Positions 56,616-64,000 of a DNA stretch of 64,000 nucleotides are shown piece after piece. Every line of letters begins with the position of its first letter. The stretch's first letter is position 1. The DNA is from an uncultured bacterium (GTDB lineage Bacteria > Cyanobacteriota > Vampirovibrionia > Gastranaerophilales > JAILCC01). Where the stretch lies: positions 78,147-142,146 of the forward strand of contig CASDUJ010000006.1 of NCBI GenBank assembly GCA_949283935.1. The letters are read 5' to 3'. A model generated the notes under the pieces. The model worked only from the letters and a program-made list of their open reading frames with translations, ran no database searches and was not told the DNA's origin. The position numbers and the translations under genes are program-made.

Positions 56616-57602
56616 TTAAACAAAATGATTAAATGTTTTGTTTTCAATAATATCTTGAGTAAGTAAAACAGTTTTTGAATTTGTTTCTATTCTCACAAAA
56701 CCTTTTTGCACAACATTAATAACTTTACCGAGTTTTCTAATAGGAATATTTTTTTTGGCAAGTTTTTCCGCTGTATCATTTTCTATTGCAGCTACAAGCG
56801 TATAATCTTCTCCACCAAAAAGGGCCCATTCAAGAGGATTTTCTTTACAAATTTCTGCAACATTTTTCAAATCAGGATCCATAGGTATTAAATTTGCATC
56901 AATTTCAATTTCAACAGAACTACTTTGAGCTATTTTAAAAAGTGCATCTGCTAAGCCATCACTCGTATCCATCATTGCAGGAGTAGTATAAGAATTTTGC
57001 AAAATAATTCTGCCAAAACCTAAGTGAGGTTCAGGTTTTCTATGAGCTTTTTTAAATTTTTCCAAAATAAAAGATGGAATTGTTTTTATAAAATTAGCTT
57101 CATTTTCTAGTATTTCTAATCCGGCTTTGCTTGAACCATAAAATCCTGTTGCTACAATAATATCTCCTTTTTTGGCATTACCGCGTCTTGCAGGTTGCAA
57201 GTTCATAGTTTTACCTATTAATGTAATATTTATAAATAGTTTACTTCCTTTTGTTATGTCTCCACCAGCAATTATCACTCCATATCTTAAAGCAAGTTCT
57301 TTTAGCCCTTCATAAAATTCTTGTACAAAAATTTCATCAACATAATTAGGTAGCGACAATGCCACAAAAGCATAAGCAGGAATAGCTCCATCTGATGCAA
57401 TATCACTAAGATTTACAGCTAATGCTTTGTAACCTAAATCAAAAGCAGAAGTATTTTTTAAGCGAAAATGTACATCTTCCACTAAAGTATCAGTAGTTAT
57501 AACAATTCCAAGTTCTTGCAAATATGCCGTGTCGTCTCCAATATATTTGGAAGATTCTGGTATTATATTTTTTATTAGATTAATTAATTCAAATTCTTTC
57601 AT
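56616..57602 (-). CDS. thiL: Thiamine-monophosphate kinase
   Basis: The 328-residue enzyme phosphorylates thiamine monophosphate to the active diphosphate needed by, for example, IlvB. The AIR-synthase-like motifs IGDDTAYL, IAGGDITKG, MDTSDGLADAL and FGGEDYTLVAA are present. Its ATG overlaps the mtnA stop (ATGA), so translation is coupled. No other thiamine gene is nearby. Confidence 0.93.
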   Translation of the reverse strand: MKEFELINLIKNIIPESSKYIGDDTAYLQELGIVITTDTLVEDVHFRLKNTSAFDLGYKALAVNLSDIASDGAIPAYAFVALSLPNYVDEIFVQEFYEGLKELALRYGVIIAGGDITKGSKLFINITLIGKTMNLQPARRGNAKKGDIIVATGFYGSSKAGLEILENEANFIKTIPSFILEKFKKAHRKPEPHLGFGRIILQNSYTTPAMMDTSDGLADALFKIAQSSSVEIEIDANLIPMDPDLKNVAEICKENPLEWALFGGEDYTLVAAIENDTAEKLAKKNIPIRKLGKVINVVQKGFVRIETNSKTVLLTQDIIENKTFNHFV

Positions 57603-58648
57603 AATTTTGCTTGTTTTATTGAAATTGAATAATTTGGGCGCAAAATACCTTTTTCTGTAATTATTCCCGTAATTAAATTGTTATAGGTTACATCAAAAGC
57701 CGGATTAATAATATTTACTCCTTTTGCACAAATTGCTTTTCCGTTAATATAAGTTACTTCGTTTTGTTCTCTTTCTTCTATTAGTATTTCTTCTCCAGAA
57801 GCAATATTAATATCAATTGTAGAAAGAGGTGCGGCAACATAAAACGGAATTTTATGGAATTTTGCAACAATTGCAAGATTATATGTGCCAATTTTGTTGG
57901 CTGTATCACCATTTGCAGCTATTCTATCAGCACCAACAATAACCATGTCAATCATACCTTTTTGCATAAAATAACCACTCATTCCATCAGTTATTAGCGT
58001 TACCGGTATATTGTCTTGAATTAATTCCCAAGTAGTAAGCTTTGCTCCTTGCAGTCTGGGACGAGTTTCATCAGCAAATACTTTTATTGTTTGGTCTTTT
58101 GCAAATGCAGAACGAACTACTCCTAAAGCTGTACCATATCCAACAGTTGCAAGAGCTCCTGCATTGCAATGTGTTAATATTGTAGCTCCTTTGGGAACAA
58201 TTTCTGCCCCAAAATCTCCTATTTTTTTATTAATTTTGATGTCTTCCAATTCCATTTTTTTAGATTGACTAACAACATTAGCAACAATTTCTTTTATAGG
58301 CAAATCTTTTAATTTTAATGCGTATTCGTATAATTGCTCAACTGCCCAAGCAAGATTTACTGCCGTTGGCCTTTGCGAAATCAAATAATCTGCAGTTTGT
58401 CTTAAACTTTGAAAAAATTGATTTTTATCGTAATTTATAAATTCCATAGCAGCCAAAGCAATTCCATGAGCCCCAGCTATTCCAATTGCAGGAGCCCCTC
58501 TTACTATCATTTCTTTTATAGCTTTTGCCATATCTTTGTAATTTGTAATTTCTACTTTTTTATATTCGTTAGGTAAAATAGTTTGGTCTATCAGTATTAC
58601 TTTTGTACCTATTAATTCTATTGGTTTAATTGTTGAATTTAATGCCAT
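57599..58648 (-). CDS. mtnA: Methylthioribose-1-phosphate isomerase
   Basis: From the ATG at 58648 the 349-residue protein matches the MtnA/eIF2B-like fold: RGAPAIGIAGAHGIALA, LTHCNAGALATVGYG, the DETRPRLQGAKLT loop and VGADRIAANGDTANKIGTY. It converts methylthioribose-1-phosphate to the ribulose form in methionine salvage. GAGAG upstream supports this start over an ATG at 58678 inside the previous gene. It sits between the GHL10 gene and thiL. Confidence 0.92.
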   Translation of the reverse strand: MALNSTIKPIELIGTKVILIDQTILPNEYKKVEITNYKDMAKAIKEMIVRGAPAIGIAGAHGIALAAMEFINYDKNQFFQSLRQTADYLISQRPTAVNLAWAVEQLYEYALKLKDLPIKEIVANVVSQSKKMELEDIKINKKIGDFGAEIVPKGATILTHCNAGALATVGYGTALGVVRSAFAKDQTIKVFADETRPRLQGAKLTTWELIQDNIPVTLITDGMSGYFMQKGMIDMVIVGADRIAANGDTANKIGTYNLAIVAKFHKIPFYVAAPLSTIDINIASGEEILIEEREQNEVTYINGKAICAKGVNIINPAFDVTYNNLITGIITEKGILRPNYSISIKQAKL

Positions 58649-58658
58649 ATTTATCTCT

Positions 58659-60416
58659 CTAATGTTTGTCTTTAACATATATGTGATCTTGTTTCTTTTT
58701 TGAAGGTGTTCTAAAAATACAAAGCCTTAATGCATCATAATATTCTTTGCTTAAGAAATCTAAATCATATAATATAATTCCGTTTATATCCATTTTTCTT
58801 GCAATTGTAATTTGATCAAAAAGCCTACGAGGTTTTTCTTCAAGATAAGGTTCAAGATATATTGGATAAATTTTTGTTCCAGTTGCTTTTTCTTTAATTT
58901 CTCCCAAAAAATCTGCAGCAAAATCATTATCAGGAGAATTTAATACAGGTAAAAGTGCAATATTTTTATTTAAATTCCATTTTGCTATATTTTGCGATGC
59001 AAATTTTGCATCTGAATAAATATTGAAAGTTATTTTTAAATCTAAATTATTTTCATTGAATTCAATAATTTCATTTACAAAATTAGTTATTTTTTCTTCT
59101 TTATATTTTTCCCATTGTTGCCATTTTTCATCACTATTTTCTAATGAAATAGGATCAATTCCATTTAAATTCTTAAATTCATTTCGTGCAAATTCGGTAA
59201 AACCCCAAGAATCTTTGGTATTATCTGAAATACTTGCAGGATAAGACATTCCACTAATATTTATTCCTGCGATATCATATTTTTCAGCAACTTCTTGAAT
59301 TAATTCTAAAGTATATTGTTTAACTTCAGGATTGGCTGGATCTAATGTTAAATTGCCTTTTTTAGATGGTTTTTTATGTGTTTGATTTTGCCATTTTGGA
59401 TAAACAGAAACTATATGATTTTTAATTGAAGATTTTGCAGGATTGCCCATATCAAAAGGAGCCATGGTAACATAAACTTTTTTATTATTTCGTTTGGCAA
59501 TGTCTATCCAAGCTTGAAGAGGATCAAAATCTTGGTAATATCTATTTTGTTCTGGTAATCCGTATTTTTTAGCAATTTCGCTTTTATAAATAGTTGTACC
59601 ATTATAGTATGTTTCAATAAAAATATTTTCAATATTTAATCTTTCTATTATATCAAATGCTTGCTTTACTTCTTTTTCATTTTTTTGATAAGGAAAAACC
59701 CAAATACCCTTAAATTCATCCGGCTTATATGCAAGAGAAGAATACAATGCCATATCAGAATATGTCATTGAATCTTCTGCCATTTTTTTGGCATTTTCGT
59801 AATCTTCAAATTGGACAAGTTTTTTGGTTGTTTCTAAAATTTCAACAGCTCTATTTATATAAAAATTCATATTGTAAACATCTACTTCGTTTTTGTTTGA
59901 ATTTTCAAGAATATTTTTTGCTTTATCTATTCTGTAAGAAGCTTCATAAATATAATTATCCGGATGAGTAACTACTTTTAATTGTGCATTTTGAAAATCA
60001 ATATCAACATCTGCACCTTCAAAAATATTGTTCAATATAAATTTCTTAGCTTCTCCATGCCCAGAAATTACATAACCATCTTTTGGAATATAAGAATTAT
60101 ATTGATTTAATTTTATTACTCTATTGTTAACTACAACTGCTTCAAATCCTTTAGAATCAGTATTAGTAGATTTTCCAAATAAGGGAGTGTAAATTATTAA
60201 TTGATCTTTTTTTTCAGAAATTTTTTTGGGATCTACAGCAAAAATTTTATAAGTTTTATAATTTATTATTTCACCTTTAGGAAAAATATTTTGATTTATT
60301 TCACTTTGAATTATTTCACTTTCTTTTGCTTCTTCTTTAAATGGCATTTCTTCTTGAGCTATTACAGGAAACATTATAATATTTAGTAAAAACAACGTTA
60401 TTAAAAACTTTTTCAT
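58659..60416 (-). CDS. Secreted GHL10-family (DUF187) glycoside hydrolase-like protein
   Basis: The 585-residue protein has a signal peptide (cleavage near VIA, residue 20) and an N-terminal region (about 40-235) of unknown type. From about 240 to 560 a GHL10/DUF187 barrel follows, including FKGIWVFPYQKNEKEVKQAF, the IENIFIETYYNG strand and the LTLDPANPEVKQY segment. Members are predicted glycosidases, some linked to peptidoglycan or polysaccharide cleavage. The substrate is unknown. Its 3' end precedes the mtnA start by ten bases. Confidence 0.82.
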   Translation of the reverse strand: MKKFLITLFLLNIIMFPVIAQEEMPFKEEAKESEIIQSEINQNIFPKGEIINYKTYKIFAVDPKKISEKKDQLIIYTPLFGKSTNTDSKGFEAVVVNNRVIKLNQYNSYIPKDGYVISGHGEAKKFILNNIFEGADVDIDFQNAQLKVVTHPDNYIYEASYRIDKAKNILENSNKNEVDVYNMNFYINRAVEILETTKKLVQFEDYENAKKMAEDSMTYSDMALYSSLAYKPDEFKGIWVFPYQKNEKEVKQAFDIIERLNIENIFIETYYNGTTIYKSEIAKKYGLPEQNRYYQDFDPLQAWIDIAKRNNKKVYVTMAPFDMGNPAKSSIKNHIVSVYPKWQNQTHKKPSKKGNLTLDPANPEVKQYTLELIQEVAEKYDIAGINISGMSYPASISDNTKDSWGFTEFARNEFKNLNGIDPISLENSDEKWQQWEKYKEEKITNFVNEIIEFNENNLDLKITFNIYSDAKFASQNIAKWNLNKNIALLPVLNSPDNDFAADFLGEIKEKATGTKIYPIYLEPYLEEKPRRLFDQITIARKMDINGIILYDLDFLSKEYYDALRLCIFRTPSKKKQDHIYVKDKH

Positions 60417-60524
60417 AAAACTCCTTTAATTAAAACATTAAGAAATAATTGATTTTCTTTTAAACCTACAAATATTATACTAAAATAAAAATATAATACT
60501 TACATTGTAACGAAGAAAAAAATT

Positions 60525-61568
60525 ATGAAATATAAAGATTATTATGAAATATTAGGAATACCAAGATCTGCTACAGAAAAGGAAATTAAATCTGCATACA
60601 GAAAACTAGCAAAAAAATACCATCCGGATGTAAACAAAGCTAAAGATGCATCCGAGAAATTTAAAGATATAAACGAAGCTTACGAAGTACTTTCTGACCC
60701 ACAAAAAAGACAAAGATATGACAGTTTAGGTTCTAATTGGCAAGCAGGTTCAGATTTTACACCTCCTCCAGGATATGAAAATATTCATTTTGATTTTGGA
60801 GGTTTTGGAGGTATGGGTGGAAACACTCAATACCAAAAAGTAAATTATGAAGATTTTGGAGGTTTTGGAGGCTTTAGTGATTTTTTCAGTTCCTTGTTTG
60901 GAGATTTTGGAGCCCAAACATCTCGAACAAATTATGGCAAAAAAGCACGTTCATATAGACAAGAATATAAACAACCACCTGCTAAAAGTTTAGACATAAG
61001 CGAAACAATAATTATTGAACCCGAAGATGCAATGGATGGGGCATCAAAAAGTATTAAAATATCGTATTTAGACAAATGCTTGGATTGTACCGGCAAAGGT
61101 AGTAATTGTTATAAATGTGGAGGAACCGGAATAGCAACTATTTCGAAAAATCTTACTATAAAAATTCCTAAAGGAATAAAAGAAGGACAAAAAATAAGAC
61201 TTTTAAAAGAAGGAAAAAAAGACGAATATGGAAACATAGGAAATTTATATTTATCAGTAAAATTTAATCCTAAATCTCAATACAAAGTTGAAGGTGACAA
61301 TATAACTTCTAAGCTACAAATTACTCCAGCAGAAGCAGTATTTGGAACAATAAAAAACGTAGCAACTTTACACGGCATGGTAAAAGTTACAATTCCTGCT
61401 AAAACTCAATCGGGACAATCTTTAAGACTAAAAAATTTAGGTTTACCTAAAAAAGAAGGTGGTTTTGGTTACATGAACATTAAAATACAAATAGCCATTG
61501 AAGAAAATCTTTCGGACAAACAAATAGAATTATACAAAAAACTTTTTGAACTTGATAAGGCTAAATAA
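60525..61568 (+). CDS. DnaJ-like co-chaperone with one zinc centre
   Basis: The 347-residue protein has a J domain (1-70, with HPD at 33-35), a Gly/Phe region (about 88-135), a reduced zinc finger (Cys185, 188, 195, 198: [18 protein letters not shown]) and the C-terminal peptide-binding domains. Canonical DnaJ has four CxxCxGxG repeats and two zinc centres; here only two repeats exist. It is therefore intermediate between DnaJ and CbpA. It would stimulate a DnaK ATPase. tcdA follows after three bases. Confidence 0.88.
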   Translation: MKYKDYYEILGIPRSATEKEIKSAYRKLAKKYHPDVNKAKDASEKFKDINEAYEVLSDPQKRQRYDSLGSNWQAGSDFTPPPGYENIHFDFGGFGGMGGNTQYQKVNYEDFGGFGGFSDFFSSLFGDFGAQTSRTNYGKKARSYRQEYKQPPAKSLDISETIIIEPEDAMDGASKSIKISYLDKCLDCTGKGSNCYKCGGTGIATISKNLTIKIPKGIKEGQKIRLLKEGKKDEYGNIGNLYLSVKFNPKSQYKVEGDNITSKLQITPAEAVFGTIKNVATLHGMVKVTIPAKTQSGQSLRLKNLGLPKKEGGFGYMNIKIQIAIEENLSDKQIELYKKLFELDKAK

Positions 61569-61571
61569 TAC

Positions 61572-62315
61572 ATGGAAACATTCATTAGGAACGAACTTTT
61601 TTGGGGGAAAAAAAATCAAGAGAAATTACAAAAAGCAAATATTGCAATTTTCGGACTTGGTGGCGTAGGATCTTTTGCAATAGAAAGTTTAGCTCGTAGT
61701 GGCATAGGTAATTTTTTTATAATTGATTTTGACAAAATAAGTCAATCAAATATTAATCGACAATTATTTGCACAACAAAACACAATAGGTTTGTTTAAAA
61801 CAGATATTGCCAAGCAAAGGATTTTATCAATAAATCCAGAAGCAAACATACAAGTAATAAATGATTTTTATACTTCTGATATGAATTATATTTTTGACAA
61901 AAAGTTTGATTTTGTTGTAGATGCAATAGATAGTTTTAATTTCAAAATTGAACTTATAGAATACTGTTACAAACATAACATTCCTTTAATTACTTCTTTA
62001 GGTGCAGCAAATCGTATTTGTCCTGAACAACTTTATATTTCAGACATATCTAATATACAAAAAACAAATTGTTCTTTTGCAAATAGAATAATTAAAAGAT
62101 TAAAAAACGATGGAATAATTGAAAATTTACCAATTGTACTAAGTTACGAAAAACCAAAATCATGTCAAAAAATTTTGATTGAAGAAAAAATTCAAACTCA
62201 AACAGGTAAAATTGTAGAATTTAAAAAAATCACACCTTCTACCACACCATTTGTAGCTTCTGCTGCAGGTATTTTAATAGGTAGTTATGTTGTAAGAAGA
62301 ATAATAAATTATTAA
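61572..62315 (+). CDS. tcdA: tRNA threonylcarbamoyladenosine dehydratase (TcdA/CsdL family)
   Basis: The 247-residue ThiF/MoeB-type protein has the ATP-binding GLGGVGSFAIESLARSG, the DFDKISQSNINRQ segment and KFDFVVDAIDSF. It lacks the catalytic cysteine arrangement of MoeB/ThiF sulfur-carrier activation, and its SNINRQLFA and ITSLGAANR-like segments match TcdA, which cyclises t6A37 in tRNAs. It starts three bases after the dnaJ-like gene, so it is probably in the same transcript. Confidence 0.88.
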   Translation: METFIRNELFWGKKNQEKLQKANIAIFGLGGVGSFAIESLARSGIGNFFIIDFDKISQSNINRQLFAQQNTIGLFKTDIAKQRILSINPEANIQVINDFYTSDMNYIFDKKFDFVVDAIDSFNFKIELIEYCYKHNIPLITSLGAANRICPEQLYISDISNIQKTNCSFANRIIKRLKNDGIIENLPIVLSYEKPKSCQKILIEEKIQTQTGKIVEFKKITPSTTPFVASAAGILIGSYVVRRIINY

Positions 62316-62388
62316 TTACTATCTTTTCTGGTGATTTCCTTGTATTTATGGTAAAAAAGAAATAGCATAGGAAACGAGGAGAAAATTT

Positions 62389-62868
62389 ATGTCAGAAAAA
62401 TTGGAAAGAACCTTTGTGGCTATTAAACCTGATGCTGTTAATAGAGGTTTGATTGGCGAAATTATTACCCGTTTTGAAAAAAGAGGTTTTAAAATTATTG
62501 GCATGAAATTATTAAAACCTACAAAAGAAATTGCAGCTAAACATTACGAAGAACATTATGGCAAACCTTTTTACGAAAGTCTTATTAATTTTATTACTGA
62601 AGGACCAATTGTAGCTTTAGCAATAGAAGGTATAAATGTTATTGATATTGCAAGAAAAATGATGGGTTCAACTAATCCTCAAGAAGCTTTACCCGGAACA
62701 ATAAGATTTGATTTTGCACAAATAAAAGAATGTAATGTAATTCATGGTTCAGATAGCCCAGAAAGTGCAGAAAGAGAAATTTCCATTTATTTCAAACCAG
62801 AAGAACTTTTTGAAGCAAAAAAAACTCCGGAGGATTATTTTGTCGAAAAATACGGGCATATTGAATAA
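62389..62868 (+). CDS. ndk: Nucleoside diphosphate kinase
   Basis: The 159-residue enzyme balances nucleoside triphosphate pools. The phospho-histidine lies in NVIHGSDSPESAEREI, and the N-terminal ERTFVAIKPDAVNRGLIGEI is standard. It is slightly longer than usual at the C-terminus. GAGGAG precedes the ATG. The tgt gene starts inside its last 29 bases, so the two are coupled. Confidence 0.96.
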   Translation: MSEKLERTFVAIKPDAVNRGLIGEIITRFEKRGFKIIGMKLLKPTKEIAAKHYEEHYGKPFYESLINFITEGPIVALAIEGINVIDIARKMMGSTNPQEALPGTIRFDFAQIKECNVIHGSDSPESAEREISIYFKPEELFEAKKTPEDYFVEKYGHIE

Positions 62869-63976
62869 AAAGACTAAATATTTTGAATATAACCTTGAAA
62901 AAACTTGTTCAAAAACAAATGCCAGAGCAGGTATTTTTAAGACTCCTCATGGATTAATAAAAACACCTGTTTTTATGCCGGTAGGAACAAATTCTGCTGT
63001 CAAAACTCTTGTAAATTCGCAAATTAAAGATACCGGAGCTCAAATTATTTTATCTAATTCTTTTCATTTATTTTTAAGACCCGGACACAAATTAATTGAA
63101 CAAGCAGGAGGATTACACAAATGGATGAATTGGGAAAAACCCATTTTAACTGATTCAGGAGGATTTCAAGTTTTTTCGCTGGCAGACATAAGAAAAATTA
63201 AAGAAGATGGAGTTGAATTTCAAGATCCAAAATCTGGAGCGAAACATTTTATTAATCCCGAAATTTCTATGGAAATACAAGAAGCATTAGGTGCTGATAT
63301 AATTATGGCTTTTGATGAATGTGCTCCCTATCCTTGTGATTATGAACATGCAAAAATTGCAATGGAAAGAACTCATAGGTGGCTTGCCAGATGTTTTCAA
63401 GCTAAAAAAAGAGAAGATATTGCTCTTTTTCCCATTGTACAGGGAGCTTTTTTTGATGATTTAAGAAAAGAAAGTGCGCAAGCAATTTCTTCATTTGATG
63501 CTATTGGATATGCAATTGGAGGAGTGAGTGTTGGTGAACCAGCAGAAATCAAAAATCATATAATTGAAATTACTGCCCCACTTTTACCAGAAAACAAACC
63601 TCGCTATCTTATGGGCGTAGGTACTCCACAAGATCTTCTTGACGGAGTAAAACGAGGAATAGATATGTTTGATTGTGTAATGCCTACCAGAATTGCTCGA
63701 CATGGAAGTTTTTTTATGAATAATTCTCGAGGAATTATTACAAACAAAATTTTTGAAAATGATTTTTCTCCTTTAGTAGAAGATTGTCAATGTTATACAT
63801 GCCAAAATCACTCTAAAGCTTATATTAGACATTTGTTTAAAGCCCAAGAATCTACTGCGGCAACTCTTTTATCTATTCATAATATTCATTTTTTGGTAAA
63901 TCTTATGAATAAAGCTAGAGAAGCTATATTAGAAGATAATTTTGATGAATTTTACGCAAAACATACTATGAATTGA
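62840..63976 (+). CDS. tgt: tRNA-guanine transglycosylase
   Basis: From the TTG at 62840 the 378-residue TIM-barrel enzyme exchanges guanine 34 for a queuosine precursor in Asp, Asn, His and Tyr tRNAs. Motifs are TPVFMPVGTNSAVKTL, LTDSGGFQVFSL with the catalytic Asp, GGVSVGEP and the zinc site CQCYTCQNHSKAYIRHLF. GGAGG six bases upstream decides the start, which overlaps ndk by 29 bases; the longer frame from 62744 would lie deep inside ndk. A further gene begins after it. Confidence 0.95.
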   Translation: MSKNTGILNKKTKYFEYNLEKTCSKTNARAGIFKTPHGLIKTPVFMPVGTNSAVKTLVNSQIKDTGAQIILSNSFHLFLRPGHKLIEQAGGLHKWMNWEKPILTDSGGFQVFSLADIRKIKEDGVEFQDPKSGAKHFINPEISMEIQEALGADIIMAFDECAPYPCDYEHAKIAMERTHRWLARCFQAKKREDIALFPIVQGAFFDDLRKESAQAISSFDAIGYAIGGVSVGEPAEIKNHIIEITAPLLPENKPRYLMGVGTPQDLLDGVKRGIDMFDCVMPTRIARHGSFFMNNSRGIITNKIFENDFSPLVEDCQCYTCQNHSKAYIRHLFKAQESTAATLLSIHNIHFLVNLMNKAREAILEDNFDEFYAKHTMN

Positions 63977-63984
63977 GGCAAATT

Positions 63985-64000
63985 ATGGATGGAATTATCG
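63985..64000 (+). CDS. Start of a further gene, cut by the window end
   Basis: An ATG at 63985 follows GAGG by seven bases and the frame stays open to the window edge (M-D-G-I-I). The spacing of eight bases after tgt suggests co-transcription. Five codons are too few to identify the product. Confidence 0.4.

Noticed and set aside
62744..62839. Longer tgt start inside ndk
   Set aside because: The extra 32 residues are encoded out of frame within ndk and have no counterpart in TGT enzymes; TTG at 62840 has a GGAGG site six bases upstream.

Overview
The window is strongly AT-rich, tightly packed DNA from a Gram-negative bacterium. Lipid A synthesis (lpxK), an Mla/MCE lipid-transport set, TonB/ExbB/ExbD and lipoprotein enzymes point to an outer membrane. 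A type IV prepilin-like gene, ComEC, an LL-diaminopimelate aminotransferase, a Ski2-type RNA helicase of the cyanobacterial/chloroplast kind, RqcH/RqcP and Mini-III together fit a non-photosynthetic relative of Cyanobacteria (Vampirovibrionia/Melainabacteria, probably gut Gastranaerophilales). This placement is inferred from gene content and base composition, not from a tree. The standard code is used (TGA is a stop), with several TTG and GTG starts. No rRNA, CRISPR array, insertion sequence or prophage was seen.

Layout. 1-9.7 kb: prepilin (partial), Ski2-like helicase, TPR and LysM proteins, a CHASE2-GGDEF cyclase, asnS, then dtd-plsC-aroA on the minus strand. 9.8-19 kb: an orphan gene, the mlaE-mlaF-mlaD-lpxK cluster, a second MCE protein, a lone ABC sugar permease, comEC and mrnC. 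19-24.3 kb: dapL-panD-LOG-dacB, an HNH protein and leuD. 24.4-27 kb: rpsL-rpsG, terminator, recA-mntP. 27-32 kb: an ilvB-ilvN-ilvC-cimA operon for branched-chain amino acids through citramalate. 32-37 kb: rqcH-folP-lepB, then a TPR lipoprotein-lgt pair and tRNA-Gln. 37.5-42.5 kb: rqcP-eno, an exported orphan, a fused hisA-hisIE and hisD. 42.5-49.3 kb: an unknown membrane protein, glgA, a TonB-ExbB-ExbD-ExbD operon and a glycine-zipper protein. 49.3-50 kb: a candidate structured RNA followed by a small cysteine-rich protein. 50-64 kb: a SNF2 helicase, a resolvase-HDOD fusion, TPR and orphan proteins, GHL10 hydrolase-mtnA-thiL, a dnaJ-like gene, tcdA, ndk and tgt.

How the genes work together. 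Envelope functions are spread through the window: lipid A and phospholipid transport, lipoprotein and preprotein processing, peptidoglycan precursor and trimming enzymes, and energised outer-membrane transport. Amino-acid synthesis is well represented (Ile/Val/Leu, His, aromatic, DAP). RqcH and RqcP, four kilobases apart, are the two known factors of bacterial alanine tailing on stalled ribosomes.

The most unusual items are: (1) a serine-recombinase catalytic fold, with key residues missing, fused to an HDOD signalling domain; (2) a three-domain HisA-HisI-HisE protein; (3) a roughly 280-nt gene-poor stretch with a closing stem and several internal complementary stems upstream of a four-cysteine mini-protein; (4) a DnaJ-like protein with only one zinc centre; and (5) two divergent promoters that appear to share one palindromic -35 element.
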